A stretch of DNA of 33,800 nucleotides from Marilutibacter maris (lineage in GTDB: Bacteria > Pseudomonadota > Gammaproteobacteria > Xanthomonadales > Xanthomonadaceae). The notes under the pieces were generated by a model. It searched no databases. It saw only the letters and a list, made by a program, of their open reading frames with translations, and was not told the DNA's origin. The position numbers were made by a program, and so were the translations under genes. Numbering within the stretch: position 1 is the first letter of the stretch; each line of letters opens with the position of its first letter. The stretch spans positions 1 through 33,800 of the forward strand of contig NZ_VICD02000030.1 in assembly GCF_006546735.2 (NCBI RefSeq). Reading direction: 5' to 3'. Shown piece after piece: positions 17,196 through 24,711 of this stretch.

Positions 17196-17846
17196 CTACG
17201 GATTCGCGTACAGGTTCGTGAGCTGTCGCTTCAGCGAGGCCAGCGCCAGGCCGCGATGGCTGATGCGGTTCTTCACCACCGGGTCAAGCTGGGCCGCGCT
17301 GCAATCGTGGCCGTGGGGCTGGAACACCGGGTCGTAGCCGAAACCGCCGTCGCCGTGCGGGGCGTGCAGGATGCGCCCGGGCCACACGCCCTGCGCGATC
17401 AGCGGCTGCGGGTCCTCGGCGTGCTGCAGCAGTACGATCACGGCGATGAAATGGGCGTGGCGGGTGGACTCGGGCATCCCGGCGAGGGCGGTCAGCAGCT
17501 TGTCGATATTGGCCGCGGCGTCGCCGTGGCCGCCGGCATAGCGGGCCGAGTACAGCCCCGGCGCGCCCCCGAGCGCGTCCACGCACAGGCCCGAGTCGTC
17601 GCCCAGGGCCGGCAGACCGGTCGCGCGGGCGGCGTGGCGGGCCTTGAGCAGGGCGTTCTCGACGAAGCTCAGGCCGGTCTCCTCGGCATCGTCGACGCCC
17701 AGTTCGCCCTGGGTCACGAACTCGATACCGCCGTCGCCGCCGAGCAGCTCGCGGAATTCGCGCAGCTTGCCGGCGTTGCTGCTGGCGATCACCCAGCGGG
17801 AGCGGGGCGAAACGGGGCCGGTGGCGGTGGATGCCGTCGAGGTCAT
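17196..17846 (-). CDS. rdgB: dITP/XTP pyrophosphatase
   Basis: RdgB hydrolyses non-canonical purine triphosphates (dITP, XTP) to monophosphates and so keeps them out of DNA. The HAM1 fold signatures are clear: WVIASSNAGKLREFRELL (18-35), SFVENALLKARHAARATG (about 60-77), LPALGDDSGLCVDALGGAPG and YSARYAGG (about 78-105), and near the C-terminus GGFGYDPVFQPHG and KNRISHRGLALASL. The length is 216 aa against about 197-205 usually; the excess is a low-complexity N-terminal tail ([17 protein letters not shown]), so initiation could be slightly further in. The ATG overlaps the stop of the upstream VOC gene in an ATGA, making rph-VOC-rdgB one translationally coupled unit. Confidence 0.95.
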   Translation of the reverse strand: MTSTASTATGPVSPRSRWVIASSNAGKLREFRELLGGDGGIEFVTQGELGVDDAEETGLSFVENALLKARHAARATGLPALGDDSGLCVDALGGAPGLYSARYAGGHGDAAANIDKLLTALAGMPESTRHAHFIAVIVLLQHAEDPQPLIAQGVWPGRILHAPHGDGGFGYDPVFQPHGHDCSAAQLDPVVKNRISHRGLALASLKRQLTNLYANP

Positions 17847-18238
17847 GACTGCCTGGGCTCCAGCAGATCCCAGCGGTTGCCGTACAGGTCCTCGAACACC
17901 GCGACCGTGCCGTAGGGCTCCTCGCGCGGCGTCTCCTGGAAGCGCACGCCCTTCGCGGTCATCGCCGCGAAATCGCGCTGGAAGTCGTCGGTGTGAAGGA
18001 AGAAGCCGACGCGGCCGCCGTGCTGGTCGCCGACGGCGGCCTGCTGGCGCGGGTTGTCGGCGCGCGCCAGCAGCAGGCTGAACTGCCGGTCGCCAACGGG
18101 TGCCATGCGCACCCAGCGCCTGCCGCCGCCCTGATCCAGGTCCTCGAGCAGGGCGAAACCCAGCGCGTCGCGATACCAGGCGATCGCCTCGTCGTAGTCG
18201 CGCACCAGCAGCGCGATCAGTGCGATATGCGGCTTCAT
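17843..18238 (-). CDS. VOC superfamily (glyoxalase/bleomycin resistance-fold) protein
   Basis: A 131-residue protein with the paired beta-alpha-beta-beta-beta modules of the vicinal oxygen chelate fold: first half [21 protein letters not shown] and [21 protein letters not shown], second half [19 protein letters not shown] and [20 protein letters not shown]. This looks most like the 'extradiol dioxygenase/glyoxalase' single-subunit proteins. Likely metal ligands are His4, His82 and the Glu in VFEDLYG or LLEP, but the assignment is uncertain and the substrate is unknown. The gene is stitched between rph and rdgB by ATGA overlaps at both ends (18235-18238 and 17843-17846), so it is expressed in step with them. 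Confidence 0.88.
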   Translation of the reverse strand: MKPHIALIALLVRDYDEAIAWYRDALGFALLEDLDQGGGRRWVRMAPVGDRQFSLLLARADNPRQQAAVGDQHGGRVGFFLHTDDFQRDFAAMTAKGVRFQETPREEPYGTVAVFEDLYGNRWDLLEPRQS

Positions 18239-18999
18239 CCGGCCAGGGCCTCGCGCTGCAATTCGATCAGGCGCTCGATGCCGGACTGCGCCAGCGCGGT
18301 CATCGCGTCGAGTTCGTCGCGGCGGAACGCGTGCCCCTCGGCGGTGCCCTGCAGTTCGATGAAGCCGCCGCCGTCGTTCATCACCACGTTCATGTCGGTG
18401 TCGCAGTCGCTGTCCTCGGCGTAGTCGAGATCGAGCACCGGCACTCCGCGATAGATGCCGACCGAGACCGCGGCGATCGCGCCGAACACCGGAGTGCGAC
18501 CGCAGGACGGCAACTTGATCGCGCCGCTGGCGACCAGGCCGTTGATCGCGTCGACCAGGGCGACATAGGCGCCGGTGATCGCCGCGGTGCGGGTGCCGCC
18601 GTCGGCCTGCAACACGTCGCAGTCGAGGGTGATCGTGCGTTCGCCCAGCAATCCGCGGTCGACGCAGGCGCGCAGCGACCGACCGATCAGCCGCTGGATC
18701 TCCAGCGTGCGGCCGCCCTGCTTGCCGCGCGCGGCCTCGCGGTCGCTGCGGGTGTGGGTCGAGCGCGGCAGCATGCCGTACTCGGCGGTGATCCAGCCCT
18801 CGCCCTTGCCGCGTAGGAACCCCGGCACCTTGTTGTCGACGCTGGCGGTGCACAGCACCCGGGTATCGCCGAAGCTGATCAGCACCGAGCCCTCGGCGTG
18901 ACGGGTGAAGCCGCGTTCGATGCGGATCTCGCGCAGTTGGTCGGGCGCGCGGCCACTGGGGCGTGCGATGGCGGGGGAATTCGCGGTCGGATCGGTCAT
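18235..18999 (-). CDS. rph: Ribonuclease PH
   Basis: A phosphate-dependent 3'-5' exoribonuclease that trims tRNA precursors and degrades structured RNA, working as a hexamer. The family signatures are complete: [19 protein letters not shown] (14-32), [20 protein letters not shown], a central segment with [19 protein letters not shown] and [18 protein letters not shown], the phosphate/active-site region [20 protein letters not shown] (about 124-143), and [20 protein letters not shown] with GTAEGHAF at the C-terminus. At 254 aa it is about 15 residues longer than usual because of an N-terminal extension ([12 protein letters not shown]) of no known function. It is first in the rph-VOC-rdgB-hemW group and is divergent from yicC, a conserved arrangement; the 179-bp gap between them must hold both promoters. 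Confidence 0.97.
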   Translation of the reverse strand: MTDPTANSPAIARPSGRAPDQLREIRIERGFTRHAEGSVLISFGDTRVLCTASVDNKVPGFLRGKGEGWITAEYGMLPRSTHTRSDREAARGKQGGRTLEIQRLIGRSLRACVDRGLLGERTITLDCDVLQADGGTRTAAITGAYVALVDAINGLVASGAIKLPSCGRTPVFGAIAAVSVGIYRGVPVLDLDYAEDSDCDTDMNVVMNDGGGFIELQGTAEGHAFRRDELDAMTALAQSGIERLIELQREALAG

Positions 19000-19178
19000 C
19001 GGGCACGTCTATGCTGGATCGGGACGCAATTCTATCCGCTCGGGGCGGGGCCCTCAGCCTGCCGGCATCGCCGATCGCCCGATCCACGGCATGTCGCGCG
19101 CGGCCGCAGGGCCGCCCCGGTGCCCGAAGTGGCATACTTCACGGCCGCATCGCAGCGCCTGGACGGCAGGACCACCCC

Positions 19179-20039
19179 ATGATCCGCAGCATGACCGCCT
19201 ACGCCAGTGGCGAGCGGGCGACGCCCTGGGGCTCGCTGACCTGCGAGCTGCGCTCGGTCAATCACCGCTTCCTGGAAGTCGGCACCCGCCTGCACGACGA
19301 CCTGCGCTCGCTGGAGCCGGCGCTGCGCGAACGGATCAACGCGCGGCTGTCGCGCGGCAAGGTCGACCTGGTCCTGCGCATGCGCGCGCCGGAGGGCGAG
19401 GGCGCGCTGAAGGTCGATCCGACCCGCCTGCGCGAGCTGAGCGAACTGGCGATCGATCTGTCCTCGCGCTTCCCCGGCCTGCATACCGAATTCGCCCAGC
19501 TGCTGCAGCTGCCGGGCGTGATGCAGGCGCCCGCGGCCGATGCCGCCGCGCTGCAGACCGAGGCACTGGCGCTGCTGGATGAGGTGCTGGACGAATTCGT
19601 CGCCGCGCGCGAGCGCGAGGGCGCCAAGCTGGCCGCGTTCATCGGCGAGCGGCTGGACGGGATCCAGGCCCATGTCTCGACCCTGCGCGAGCTGATGCCG
19701 GCGATCCGCGAGGCCCAGCGGCTGAAACTGCAGACCCGCCTGGGCGAGCTGGCGCAGCCGGTCGAGCCCGGCCGGCTGGAGCAGGAGCTGGTGATCTGGC
19801 TGCAGAAGCTCGATGTCGACGAGGAGCTCGACCGCCTCAGCGCCCACATCGGCGAGGCGCGGCGGGTGCTGAAGTTGCGCGAAGCGGTCGGCCGGCGCCT
19901 GGACTTCCTGCTGCAGGAGTTCAATCGCGAGGCCAACACCCTGGGTTCCAAGTCGGTGGACGCGCGCAGTTCGGCCGCGGCGGTCGAACTGAAGGTGCTG
20001 ATCGACCAGGTCCGCGAGCAGATCCAGAACATCGAGTAA
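19179..20039 (+). CDS. yicC: YicC family endoribonuclease
   Basis: YicC-family proteins are cytoplasmic endoribonucleases; the E. coli member has been linked to small-RNA decay. The 286-residue product starts with the invariant MIRSMTAYA, followed by CELRSVNHRFLEVGTRLHDDLRSLE (about 27-51) and INARLSRGKVDLVLR. The C-terminal DUF1732 part has DVDEELDRLSAHIGEARRVL, GRRLDFLLQEFNREANTLGSK, and ends with VELKVLIDQVREQIQNIE. Family length is about 287 aa. The frame is open upstream, but the ATG at 19179 gives the canonical N-terminus. A CATACT box at 19133-19138 may be its -10 element. The last codons (GATCCAGAACATCGAGTAA) are duplicated 180 bp downstream, see the tandem repeat entry. Confidence 0.95.
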   Translation: MIRSMTAYASGERATPWGSLTCELRSVNHRFLEVGTRLHDDLRSLEPALRERINARLSRGKVDLVLRMRAPEGEGALKVDPTRLRELSELAIDLSSRFPGLHTEFAQLLQLPGVMQAPAADAAALQTEALALLDEVLDEFVAAREREGAKLAAFIGERLDGIQAHVSTLRELMPAIREAQRLKLQTRLGELAQPVEPGRLEQELVIWLQKLDVDEELDRLSAHIGEARRVLKLREAVGRRLDFLLQEFNREANTLGSKSVDARSSAAAVELKVLIDQVREQIQNIE

Positions 20040-20047
20040 CGAGGGGC

Positions 20048-20145
20048 GAGCAGTGAGGAGTGAGAGGAAGGCACCCGCGGATTTCCGCTCTCCTGACCGG
20101 GCGCGGGAATGGCGCCGGTCCGCTTCCCCTCACTCCTCACTCCTC
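20048..20145. repeat. Long inverted repeat, copy 1
   Basis: The arms 20053-20070 (GTGAGGAGTGAGAGGAAG) and 20123-20140 (CTTCCCCTCACTCCTCAC) pair over 18 bp with one mismatch and extend outward to about 23 bp. The loop contains a smaller GC-rich stem (ACCGG-GCGC / GCGC-CGGT). Such purine/pyrimidine-armed elements look like dispersed intergenic repeats; whether it is genome-wide here cannot be seen from this window. Confidence 0.8.
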
Positions 20146-20165
20146 TTCACTCACTTCCAGGTCCC

Positions 20166-20219
20166 ATGCGTGGAACCTTGTTCATCAACGTGGCGCGCGC
20201 GATCCAGAACATCGAGTAA
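20166..20219 (+). pseudogene. Chimeric mini-ORF: gmk start fused to yicC end
   Basis: A 17-codon frame reads MRGTLFI (the exact N-terminus of Gmk), then a short junction NVARA, then IQNIE and TAA (the exact C-terminus of YicC). It is the scar of the tandem duplication, not a functional gene, although it retains an ATG and stop and could be translated as a short leader ahead of gmk. Confidence 0.8.
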
Positions 20220-20227
20220 TGAGGGGC

Positions 20228-20325
20228 GAGCAGTGAGGAGTGAGAGGAAGGCACCCGCGGATTTCCGCTCTCCCGACCGGGCGCGGGAATGGCGCCGGTC
20301 CGCTTCCCCTCACTCCTCACTCCTC
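20228..20325. repeat. Long inverted repeat, copy 2
   Basis: The second copy of the inverted repeat described at 20048-20145, displaced by 180 bp. Its arms 20233-20250 and 20303-20320 are unchanged. It lies directly in front of gmk and would form a large hairpin in the yicC-gmk mRNA. Confidence 0.8.
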
Positions 20326-20350
20326 TTCACTCACTTCTAATCCAAGTCCT

Positions 20351-20989
20351 ATGCGTGGAACCCTGTTCATCGTCGCCGCCCCGTCCGGTGCCGGAAAATC
20401 CAGCATCGTCAACGCGGTGCTCGCGCGCGACCCGAACATCTGCCTGTCGATCTCGTTCACCTCGCGCAAGCCGCGTCCGGGCGAGCGTCACGCCGAGCAC
20501 TACCACTTCGTCGACGAGGCCGAGTTCGAGCGCATGGTCGAGGCCGGCGACTTCTTCGAGCACGCGCGCGTGCACGGCGACTGGAAGGGCACCGCGCGGC
20601 AATCGGTGGAGCCGCAGCTGGCGGCCGGTCGCGACGTGCTGCTGGAGATCGACTGGCAGGGTGCGCGCCAGGTCCGCAAGCAGGTCCCCGGCGCGATCAG
20701 CGTGTTCATCCTGCCGCCGTCGCGCGCGGCGCTGGACCAGCGCATGCGCAATCGCGGCCAGGACAGCGAGGCGGTGATCGCGCAGCGGCTGGCGGCCGCG
20801 CGCGAGGAAATGTCGCACTACGGCGAGTTCGACTACGTGATCGTCAACGAGCACTTCGCGATGGCGGTGGACGAGATGTGCGCGGTGTTCACCGCCAGCC
20901 GGCTGCGCAGGGAGATGCAGGTGGCCCGTCACGGCCGCCTGATCGGCGCGCTACTGGCCGAGCCGGGTGGCGACGGGAGCGGGGACTGA
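20351..20989 (+). CDS. gmk: Guanylate kinase
   Basis: Gmk phosphorylates GMP to GDP with ATP and supplies GTP, the precursor of (p)ppGpp and c-di-GMP. The 212-residue protein has the P-loop APSGAGKSS (10-18), the GMP-binding SISFTSRKPRPGERHAEHYHFVD stretch (about 33-55), DFFEHARVHGDWKGT, and LLEIDWQGARQVRKQ (about 96-110). The lid arginines follow in DQRMRNRGQDSEAVIAQRL, and FDYVIVNEHF is near the end. Normal length is about 205-210. The frame is open upstream through the duplicated repeat, but the ATG at 20351 gives the standard N-terminus. No good ribosome-binding site precedes it, possibly because the duplication rebuilt the upstream region. rpoZ and spoT follow in the conserved order. Confidence 0.96.
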   Translation: MRGTLFIVAAPSGAGKSSIVNAVLARDPNICLSISFTSRKPRPGERHAEHYHFVDEAEFERMVEAGDFFEHARVHGDWKGTARQSVEPQLAAGRDVLLEIDWQGARQVRKQVPGAISVFILPPSRAALDQRMRNRGQDSEAVIAQRLAAAREEMSHYGEFDYVIVNEHFAMAVDEMCAVFTASRLRREMQVARHGRLIGALLAEPGGDGSGD

Positions 20990-21144
20990 GGGACGCCCCG
21001 ACAGCGGGCATGCGGATCGCGGGTGGCCGCAGGATCAAGCACTTGCGCGCTTCGTCACGCCGCAATGGCACCGCGGTGGCGGCGGTCGCGTCGACCGGCG
21101 GACGGGCCGGGAATTCCTAACTGACTGATTTCCAAGGGGCGGGC

Positions 21145-21174
21145 TTGCTTCGGCATGGCCGCAGGGGATAGACT
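21145..21174 (+). promoter_or_regulatory. Candidate promoter of rpoZ
   Basis: TTGCTT (21145-21150) and TAGACT (21169-21174) form a plausible sigma-70 pair with an 18-nt spacer, 48 bp before the rpoZ start in the 233-bp gap after gmk. The rest of that gap (20990-21144) shows no gene. Confidence 0.4.
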
Positions 21175-21222
21175 GGCCGGCCCTCAAAGCCAGCATGACG
21201 GCCCAGCGCCGCCAGGAGCCCC

Positions 21223-21522
21223 ATGGCACGCATCACCGTAGAAGATTGCCTGGAAGTGGTCGATAACCGCTTCGAACTGGTCATGATGGCCGCCAAGCGC
21301 GCGCGCCAGCTGGCCAACAACGTCGAGCCGATGATCGACAATAGCGAGTCCAACGACAAGCCGACCGTGCTGGCGCTGCGCGAGATCGCCTCCCGCGAGG
21401 TCGACGCCGAGTACATCGAGGCGGTCGAGAAGGCCGAGCGCGAGCGCAAGGAGCGCGAGGCGCTGGAGTGGGCCGCCGCCGAGGTGGTCGCCGACGAGGA
21501 CATGTCCAAGAACGACGACTGA
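21223..21522 (+). CDS. rpoZ: RNA polymerase omega subunit
   Basis: Omega helps assemble beta-prime into RNA polymerase and forms one ppGpp-binding site, which fits its place next to spoT. The 99-residue protein begins [20 protein letters not shown] and continues with [16 protein letters not shown] and [18 protein letters not shown], the three conserved blocks of the family. The acidic Lys/Glu-rich C-terminus ([20 protein letters not shown] ... DEDMSKNDD) is typical of xanthomonad omegas. The ATG is supported by AGGAG at 21214-21218. A GC-rich hairpin with a short T-run lies 74 bp downstream, between rpoZ and spoT. Confidence 0.97.
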   Translation: MARITVEDCLEVVDNRFELVMMAAKRARQLANNVEPMIDNSESNDKPTVLALREIASREVDAEYIEAVEKAERERKEREALEWAAAEVVADEDMSKNDD

Positions 21523-21595
21523 GCGTCGGCGCCGGACGCGCGCCGGACGCCCTTCCAGTCGCCGCCTGGGGCCACAAGGCCGGACAGGTGTCAGC

Positions 21596-21626
21596 GGCCC
21601 CGCCCAGGCGGGGCCGTTGCGTTTTT
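21596..21626 (+). terminator. Putative rho-independent terminator after rpoZ
   Basis: GGCCCCGC (21596-21603) pairs with GCGGGGCC (21608-21615) across a 4-nt loop. After GTTGCG comes TTTTT (21622-21626). The stem is very strong, but the T-run starts 6 nt after it, so partial read-through into spoT is likely. Confidence 0.5.
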
Positions 21627-21759
21627 GCGAGGTCCCGGTGCCGTGCAGACGTCGACCCGGAACGGGATCTCCGCGGTGCTCGCCGGGGCCCGCCACGCCG
21701 CGGCGAGTCGCGCGACGCACGGGATGTGCGTTCTCCCGCCACCCTGCTAGATTGCCCGT

Positions 21760-23952
21760 ATGTCCGCACGTCCCGCCATGCCCGGCTCCAACCGCACCAC
21801 GACGCAGTCCAGCGCCGACGCCGCGGTATTGCCGGACTATGTGCAGGATCTGGAGCGTGCCGCCGACTTTCTGGACGACGCCCAGCGGCAGCGGCTGCGC
21901 CGGGCCTGGGCGGTCGGCGCGTCGGCGCATGCGGGACAGAACCGCAAATCCGGCGAGCCGTACATCACCCATCCGGTCGCGGTCGCCCAGGTGCTGGCCG
22001 AGCAGGGTCTGGATGTCGAGACCCTGATCGCGGCGATCCTGCACGACACCATCGAGGACACGCCGGTCACCCGCGAGTGCCTGGCCGAGGAGTTCGGCGA
22101 GACCGTCGCCGAACTGGTCGACGGCGTCACCAAGCTGGACAAGCTGCAGTTCCGCGACCGCGCCGAGGCGACCGCGGAGAGCTTCCGCAAGATGCTGCTG
22201 GCGATGTCGCGCGACCTGCGGGTGATCCTGATCAAGCTTGCCGACCGCCTGCACAACATGCGCACGCTTGGTGCGCAGGGCGCCGAGGCGCGCCAGCGCA
22301 TCGCCCGCGAGACGCTGGAGATCTACGCGCCGATCGCCCAGCGCCTGGGCATGAACCTGATCAAGGCCGAACTGCAGGACCTGGGTTTCCGCGCCCTGCA
22401 TCCGTGGCGCCACGCGGTGATCGAGAAGCGCATCCGCACCCAGCCGGTGGTGCGGCGCGAGGCGCTGGTGCAGATCGAGGCCAACCTCGCCCAGCGCCTG
22501 GCCAAGGAGAAGCTGCAGCACCGTCTGATCAGCCGGGTGAAGTCGCCGTGGAGCATCTACACCAAGATGCGCGCCGAGCATAAGAGCTTCACCCAGGTGA
22601 TGGACGTGTTCGGGTTCCGCATCGTGGTGCGCTCGGTGCCCGACTGCTATCACGCGCTGGGCGTCGTCCATGCCACCTACAAGCCGCTGGACGCGCGCTT
22701 CCGCGACTTCATCGCGATCCCGAAGGCGAATGGCTACCAGTCGCTGCACACCGTGCTGTTCGGTCCCTACGGCTCTCCGGTCGAGGTGCAGATCCGCACC
22801 GAGGAGATGGACCTGATCGCCGAGAAGGGCATCGCCGCGCACTGGTCCTACAAGGACGGCGGCGAGGGCCCGAACAGCGCGCAGAGCCGCGCCCACAGCT
22901 GGATCACCGGCCTGGTCGAGTCGCAGCACGCGACCGGCTCGTCGCTGGAGTTCCTGGAGAACGTCAAGGTCGACCTGTTCCCGGACGAGGTCTACCTGTT
23001 CACCCCCAAGGGCGACATCATGTCGCTGCCGCGCAATTCGACCGCGCTGGACTTCGCCTACGCGGTGCATACCGACGTCGGCAACCAGGCGGTGGCGGCG
23101 CGCGTGGACGGCAAGCTGTCGCCGCTGCGCACCCGCCTGACCAGCGGCCAGCGGATCGAGGTGATCACCGCGCGGTCGTCGATTCCCAAGCCGCAGTGGC
23201 TGGAGTTCGTGGTTTCCGGCAAGGCCCGCACCGCAATCCGCCAGCAGCTCAAGCAGATCGGCCACGAGGATGCGGTGCAACTGGGGCACCGCATGCTCGA
23301 TCGCGCGCTGGAGGGCCTGGATACCTCGCTGGACCGGGTGCCGCAGGTGCGCATCGACGCCTATCTGGCCGAGCACCGGTTCCCGCGCCTGGAGGCGCTG
23401 CTGGCCGAGATCGCGCTGGGCAACCGCATGCCCAGCCAGGTCGCGCAGTCGCTGGCGCGGGAGACTCCGGGCGCGCCGGAGCGACGCAAGTCGGTGCGTG
23501 GGCCGCGGCCGGAGGACCGCATCCTGATCACCGGCGCCGAGCGCGGGGTGATCAGCTTCGCCCAGTGCTGTCTGCCGATTCCCGGCGACGAGATCATGGG
23601 CTATCACACCGCCGGCAGGGGCGTGGTCGTGCATCGCATGGACTGCCCGAATGTCGCCGAGTACCGCAAGTCGCCGGACCGCTGGGTGTCGATCGGATGG
23701 GACCGCGAGGTCTCCGGCGACTTCGCCGCCGCGCTCAAGATCGAGGTCGACAACCGTCCCGGCGCGCTCGCCCAGGTGGCGGCCGCGGTCGCCGACGCGG
23801 AGTCGAACATCGACCGAGTCGAGTACCTGGAGCGCGACACCCATGTTGCGGTGATGAAATTCTCGATCGAGGTCGCCGACCGCCGCCATCTGGCCGACGT
23901 GATCCGGCGCGTGCGACGCCTACAGGTGGTGCTGGGCGTGCAGCGGATCTGA
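21760..23952 (+). CDS. spoT: Bifunctional (p)ppGpp synthetase/hydrolase
   Basis: The stringent-response enzyme that makes and degrades (p)ppGpp. Domains of the 730-residue protein: the HD hydrolase domain with GEPYITHPVAVAQVLAEQ and the catalytic LHDTIEDT (HDxxED at about 95-100) plus KLADRLHNMRTL; the synthetase domain with FGFRIVV, RFRDFIAIPKANGYQSLHT (from about 313) and VEVQIRTEEMD; the TGS domain (VYLFTPKGDIMSLPRNST, about 410); and a C-terminal ACT domain (LKIEVDNRPGALAQVAAAVA, about 660-730). The basic RFRD (rather than the acidic EFDD of RelA) and the intact HD site indicate a SpoT-type bifunctional enzyme. A start at ATG 21778 is also possible. A hairpin repeat begins 6 nt after the stop. 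Confidence 0.97.
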   Translation: MSARPAMPGSNRTTTQSSADAAVLPDYVQDLERAADFLDDAQRQRLRRAWAVGASAHAGQNRKSGEPYITHPVAVAQVLAEQGLDVETLIAAILHDTIEDTPVTRECLAEEFGETVAELVDGVTKLDKLQFRDRAEATAESFRKMLLAMSRDLRVILIKLADRLHNMRTLGAQGAEARQRIARETLEIYAPIAQRLGMNLIKAELQDLGFRALHPWRHAVIEKRIRTQPVVRREALVQIEANLAQRLAKEKLQHRLISRVKSPWSIYTKMRAEHKSFTQVMDVFGFRIVVRSVPDCYHALGVVHATYKPLDARFRDFIAIPKANGYQSLHTVLFGPYGSPVEVQIRTEEMDLIAEKGIAAHWSYKDGGEGPNSAQSRAHSWITGLVESQHATGSSLEFLENVKVDLFPDEVYLFTPKGDIMSLPRNSTALDFAYAVHTDVGNQAVAARVDGKLSPLRTRLTSGQRIEVITARSSIPKPQWLEFVVSGKARTAIRQQLKQIGHEDAVQLGHRMLDRALEGLDTSLDRVPQVRIDAYLAEHRFPRLEALLAEIALGNRMPSQVAQSLARETPGAPERRKSVRGPRPEDRILITGAERGVISFAQCCLPIPGDEIMGYHTAGRGVVVHRMDCPNVAEYRKSPDRWVSIGWDREVSGDFAAALKIEVDNRPGALAQVAAAVADAESNIDRVEYLERDTHVAVMKFSIEVADRRHLADVIRRVRRLQVVLGVQRI

Positions 23953-23958
23953 CCCGCG

Positions 23959-24005
23959 ATCCCCGGGCTGCGCCCGGGAACCCGCAAAGTTTGCTGCGCA
24001 AACCT
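23959..24005 (+). repeat. Hairpin repeat at the 3' end of spoT
   Basis: GATCCCCGGGCTGCGC (23959-23974) and AAAGTTTGCTGCGCAAACC (23986-24004) are both found in the same order behind recG (33334-33379). The first forms CCCGGG/CCCGGG and the second GTTTGC/GCAAAC hairpins. It may stabilise or terminate the spoT transcript. The remaining sequence up to ridA (24089-24196) holds no gene. Confidence 0.75.
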
Positions 24006-24029
24006 CATGGTCGAGGGGCTGAGGTGTCC

Positions 24030-24088
24030 GTAGGCGCGGCGTAAGCCGCGAGGGTCTTCCTTCATCGCGGCTTACGCCGCTCCTGCGA
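24030..24088. repeat. REP-type palindromic pair between spoT and ridA
   Basis: Two inverted REP units: the left one starts GTAGGCGCGGCGTAAGCCGC and the right is its near-perfect reverse complement, ending CGCCGCTCCTGC, separated by about 13 nt. Each unit has the GTAG head and an internal GCGGC-GTAA-GCCGC stem-loop seen in REP sequences moved by RAYT (TnpA-REP) proteins. The transposase is not in this window. Confidence 0.85.
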
Positions 24089-24196
24089 GAGCCAGGCGAG
24101 AGCAGGGCGCGTCGGTTTCGGACGCTGCCGGCTTCGACGGTGCTCGCGGGTCATCTGGCTCGACTAGACTTGCAGGCCCGTCCAAGGAGTCGACGC

Positions 24197-24577
24197 ATGA
24201 GTCGCCAGATCATCCACACCGACAACGCTCCGGCCGCGATCGGTCCGTACTCGCAGGCGGTCCGCGCCGGCAACACCGTTTACCTGTCGGGCCAGATCCC
24301 GCTGGATCCGGCCACCGGCGAGATCGTTTCCGGCGACATCAGCGCGCAGGCGCGGCGTTCGTTCGAGAACCTCAAGGCGGTCTGCGAAGCTGCGGGCGGA
24401 TCGTTGGCGCAGGTGGTGCGGCTCGGCCTCTACGTCACCGATCTGGGCGACTTCGCGGCGGTGAACGCGGTGATGGGCGAGTACTTCCAGGCCCCGTATC
24501 CGGCCCGCTCGACGATCGAGGTCGCAGGCCTGCCCAAGGGCGCGGCGTTCGAGGTCGACGCGATCCTGGTGTTGTAG
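24197..24577 (+). CDS. ridA: RidA family enamine/imine deaminase
   Basis: RidA hydrolyses reactive 2-aminoacrylate-type imines released by PLP enzymes, protecting metabolism; it works as a cytoplasmic trimer. The 126-residue product has the family marks: [32 protein letters not shown] (about 11-42), [40 protein letters not shown], and [22 protein letters not shown], including the substrate-binding Arg in 'PARST' and the Glu at the C-terminal part of the cleft. The frame is open upstream, but ATG 24197 has AAGGAG 7 nt before it and gives the usual length. spoT-ridA-recG is a common order in this group. The TAG stop lies inside a REP-like TGTAGGAGC. Confidence 0.96.
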   Translation: MSRQIIHTDNAPAAIGPYSQAVRAGNTVYLSGQIPLDPATGEIVSGDISAQARRSFENLKAVCEAAGGSLAQVVRLGLYVTDLGDFAAVNAVMGEYFQAPYPARSTIEVAGLPKGAAFEVDAILVL

Positions 24578-24657
24578 GAGCCCACGTAGGAACGGCCATA
24601 GCCGCGATGGAGCCTTAACGGGAAACTCCCGGTCGCAGCTTACGCAGCTCCTACGAA
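24573..24657. repeat. Degenerate REP pair overlapping the ridA stop
   Basis: A REP head TGTAGGAGC (24574-24581, including the ridA TAG stop) is followed by GTAGGAACGGCCATAGCCGC (from 24586) and an inverted unit TCGCAGCTTACGCAGCTCCT (from 24633). Both palindromes carry mismatches relative to the perfect pair at 33476. The element fills the convergent ridA/araC gap. Confidence 0.7.
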
Positions 24658-24711
24658 ACCCGTTCTGGAGCGCACGGACACTCCGTCAGCCTCTCTGGTC
24701 GGCGCGGCGGC

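Larger units (their letters stand above)
20021..20371 (+). repeat. 180-bp tandem duplication covering the yicC-gmk junction
   Basis: Sequence from 20021 (last codons of yicC) recurs at exactly +180 bp from 20201. Over the first 137 positions only two or three bases differ (for example 20040 C versus 20220 T, 20094 T versus 20274 C). The similarity then runs through a short variable spot just before the ATG (7 nt in copy 1, 12 nt in copy 2). It continues through the first 21 nt of gmk (20166-20186 versus 20351-20371, one difference). Copy 1 therefore ends with a gmk 5' fragment joined to a second yicC 3' fragment. The functional gmk follows copy 2. No other gene lies in the 311 bp between yicC and gmk. 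Confidence 0.93.

Noticed and set aside
20166-20219. A genuine small regulatory peptide gene ahead of gmk
   Set aside because: Both ends are exact copies of gmk and yicC termini, so duplication explains it fully.
21184-23889. A 901-codon open frame antisense to rpoZ and spoT
   Set aside because: Long antisense frames are expected at this GC content. spoT has complete HD, synthetase, TGS and ACT domains on the plus strand.
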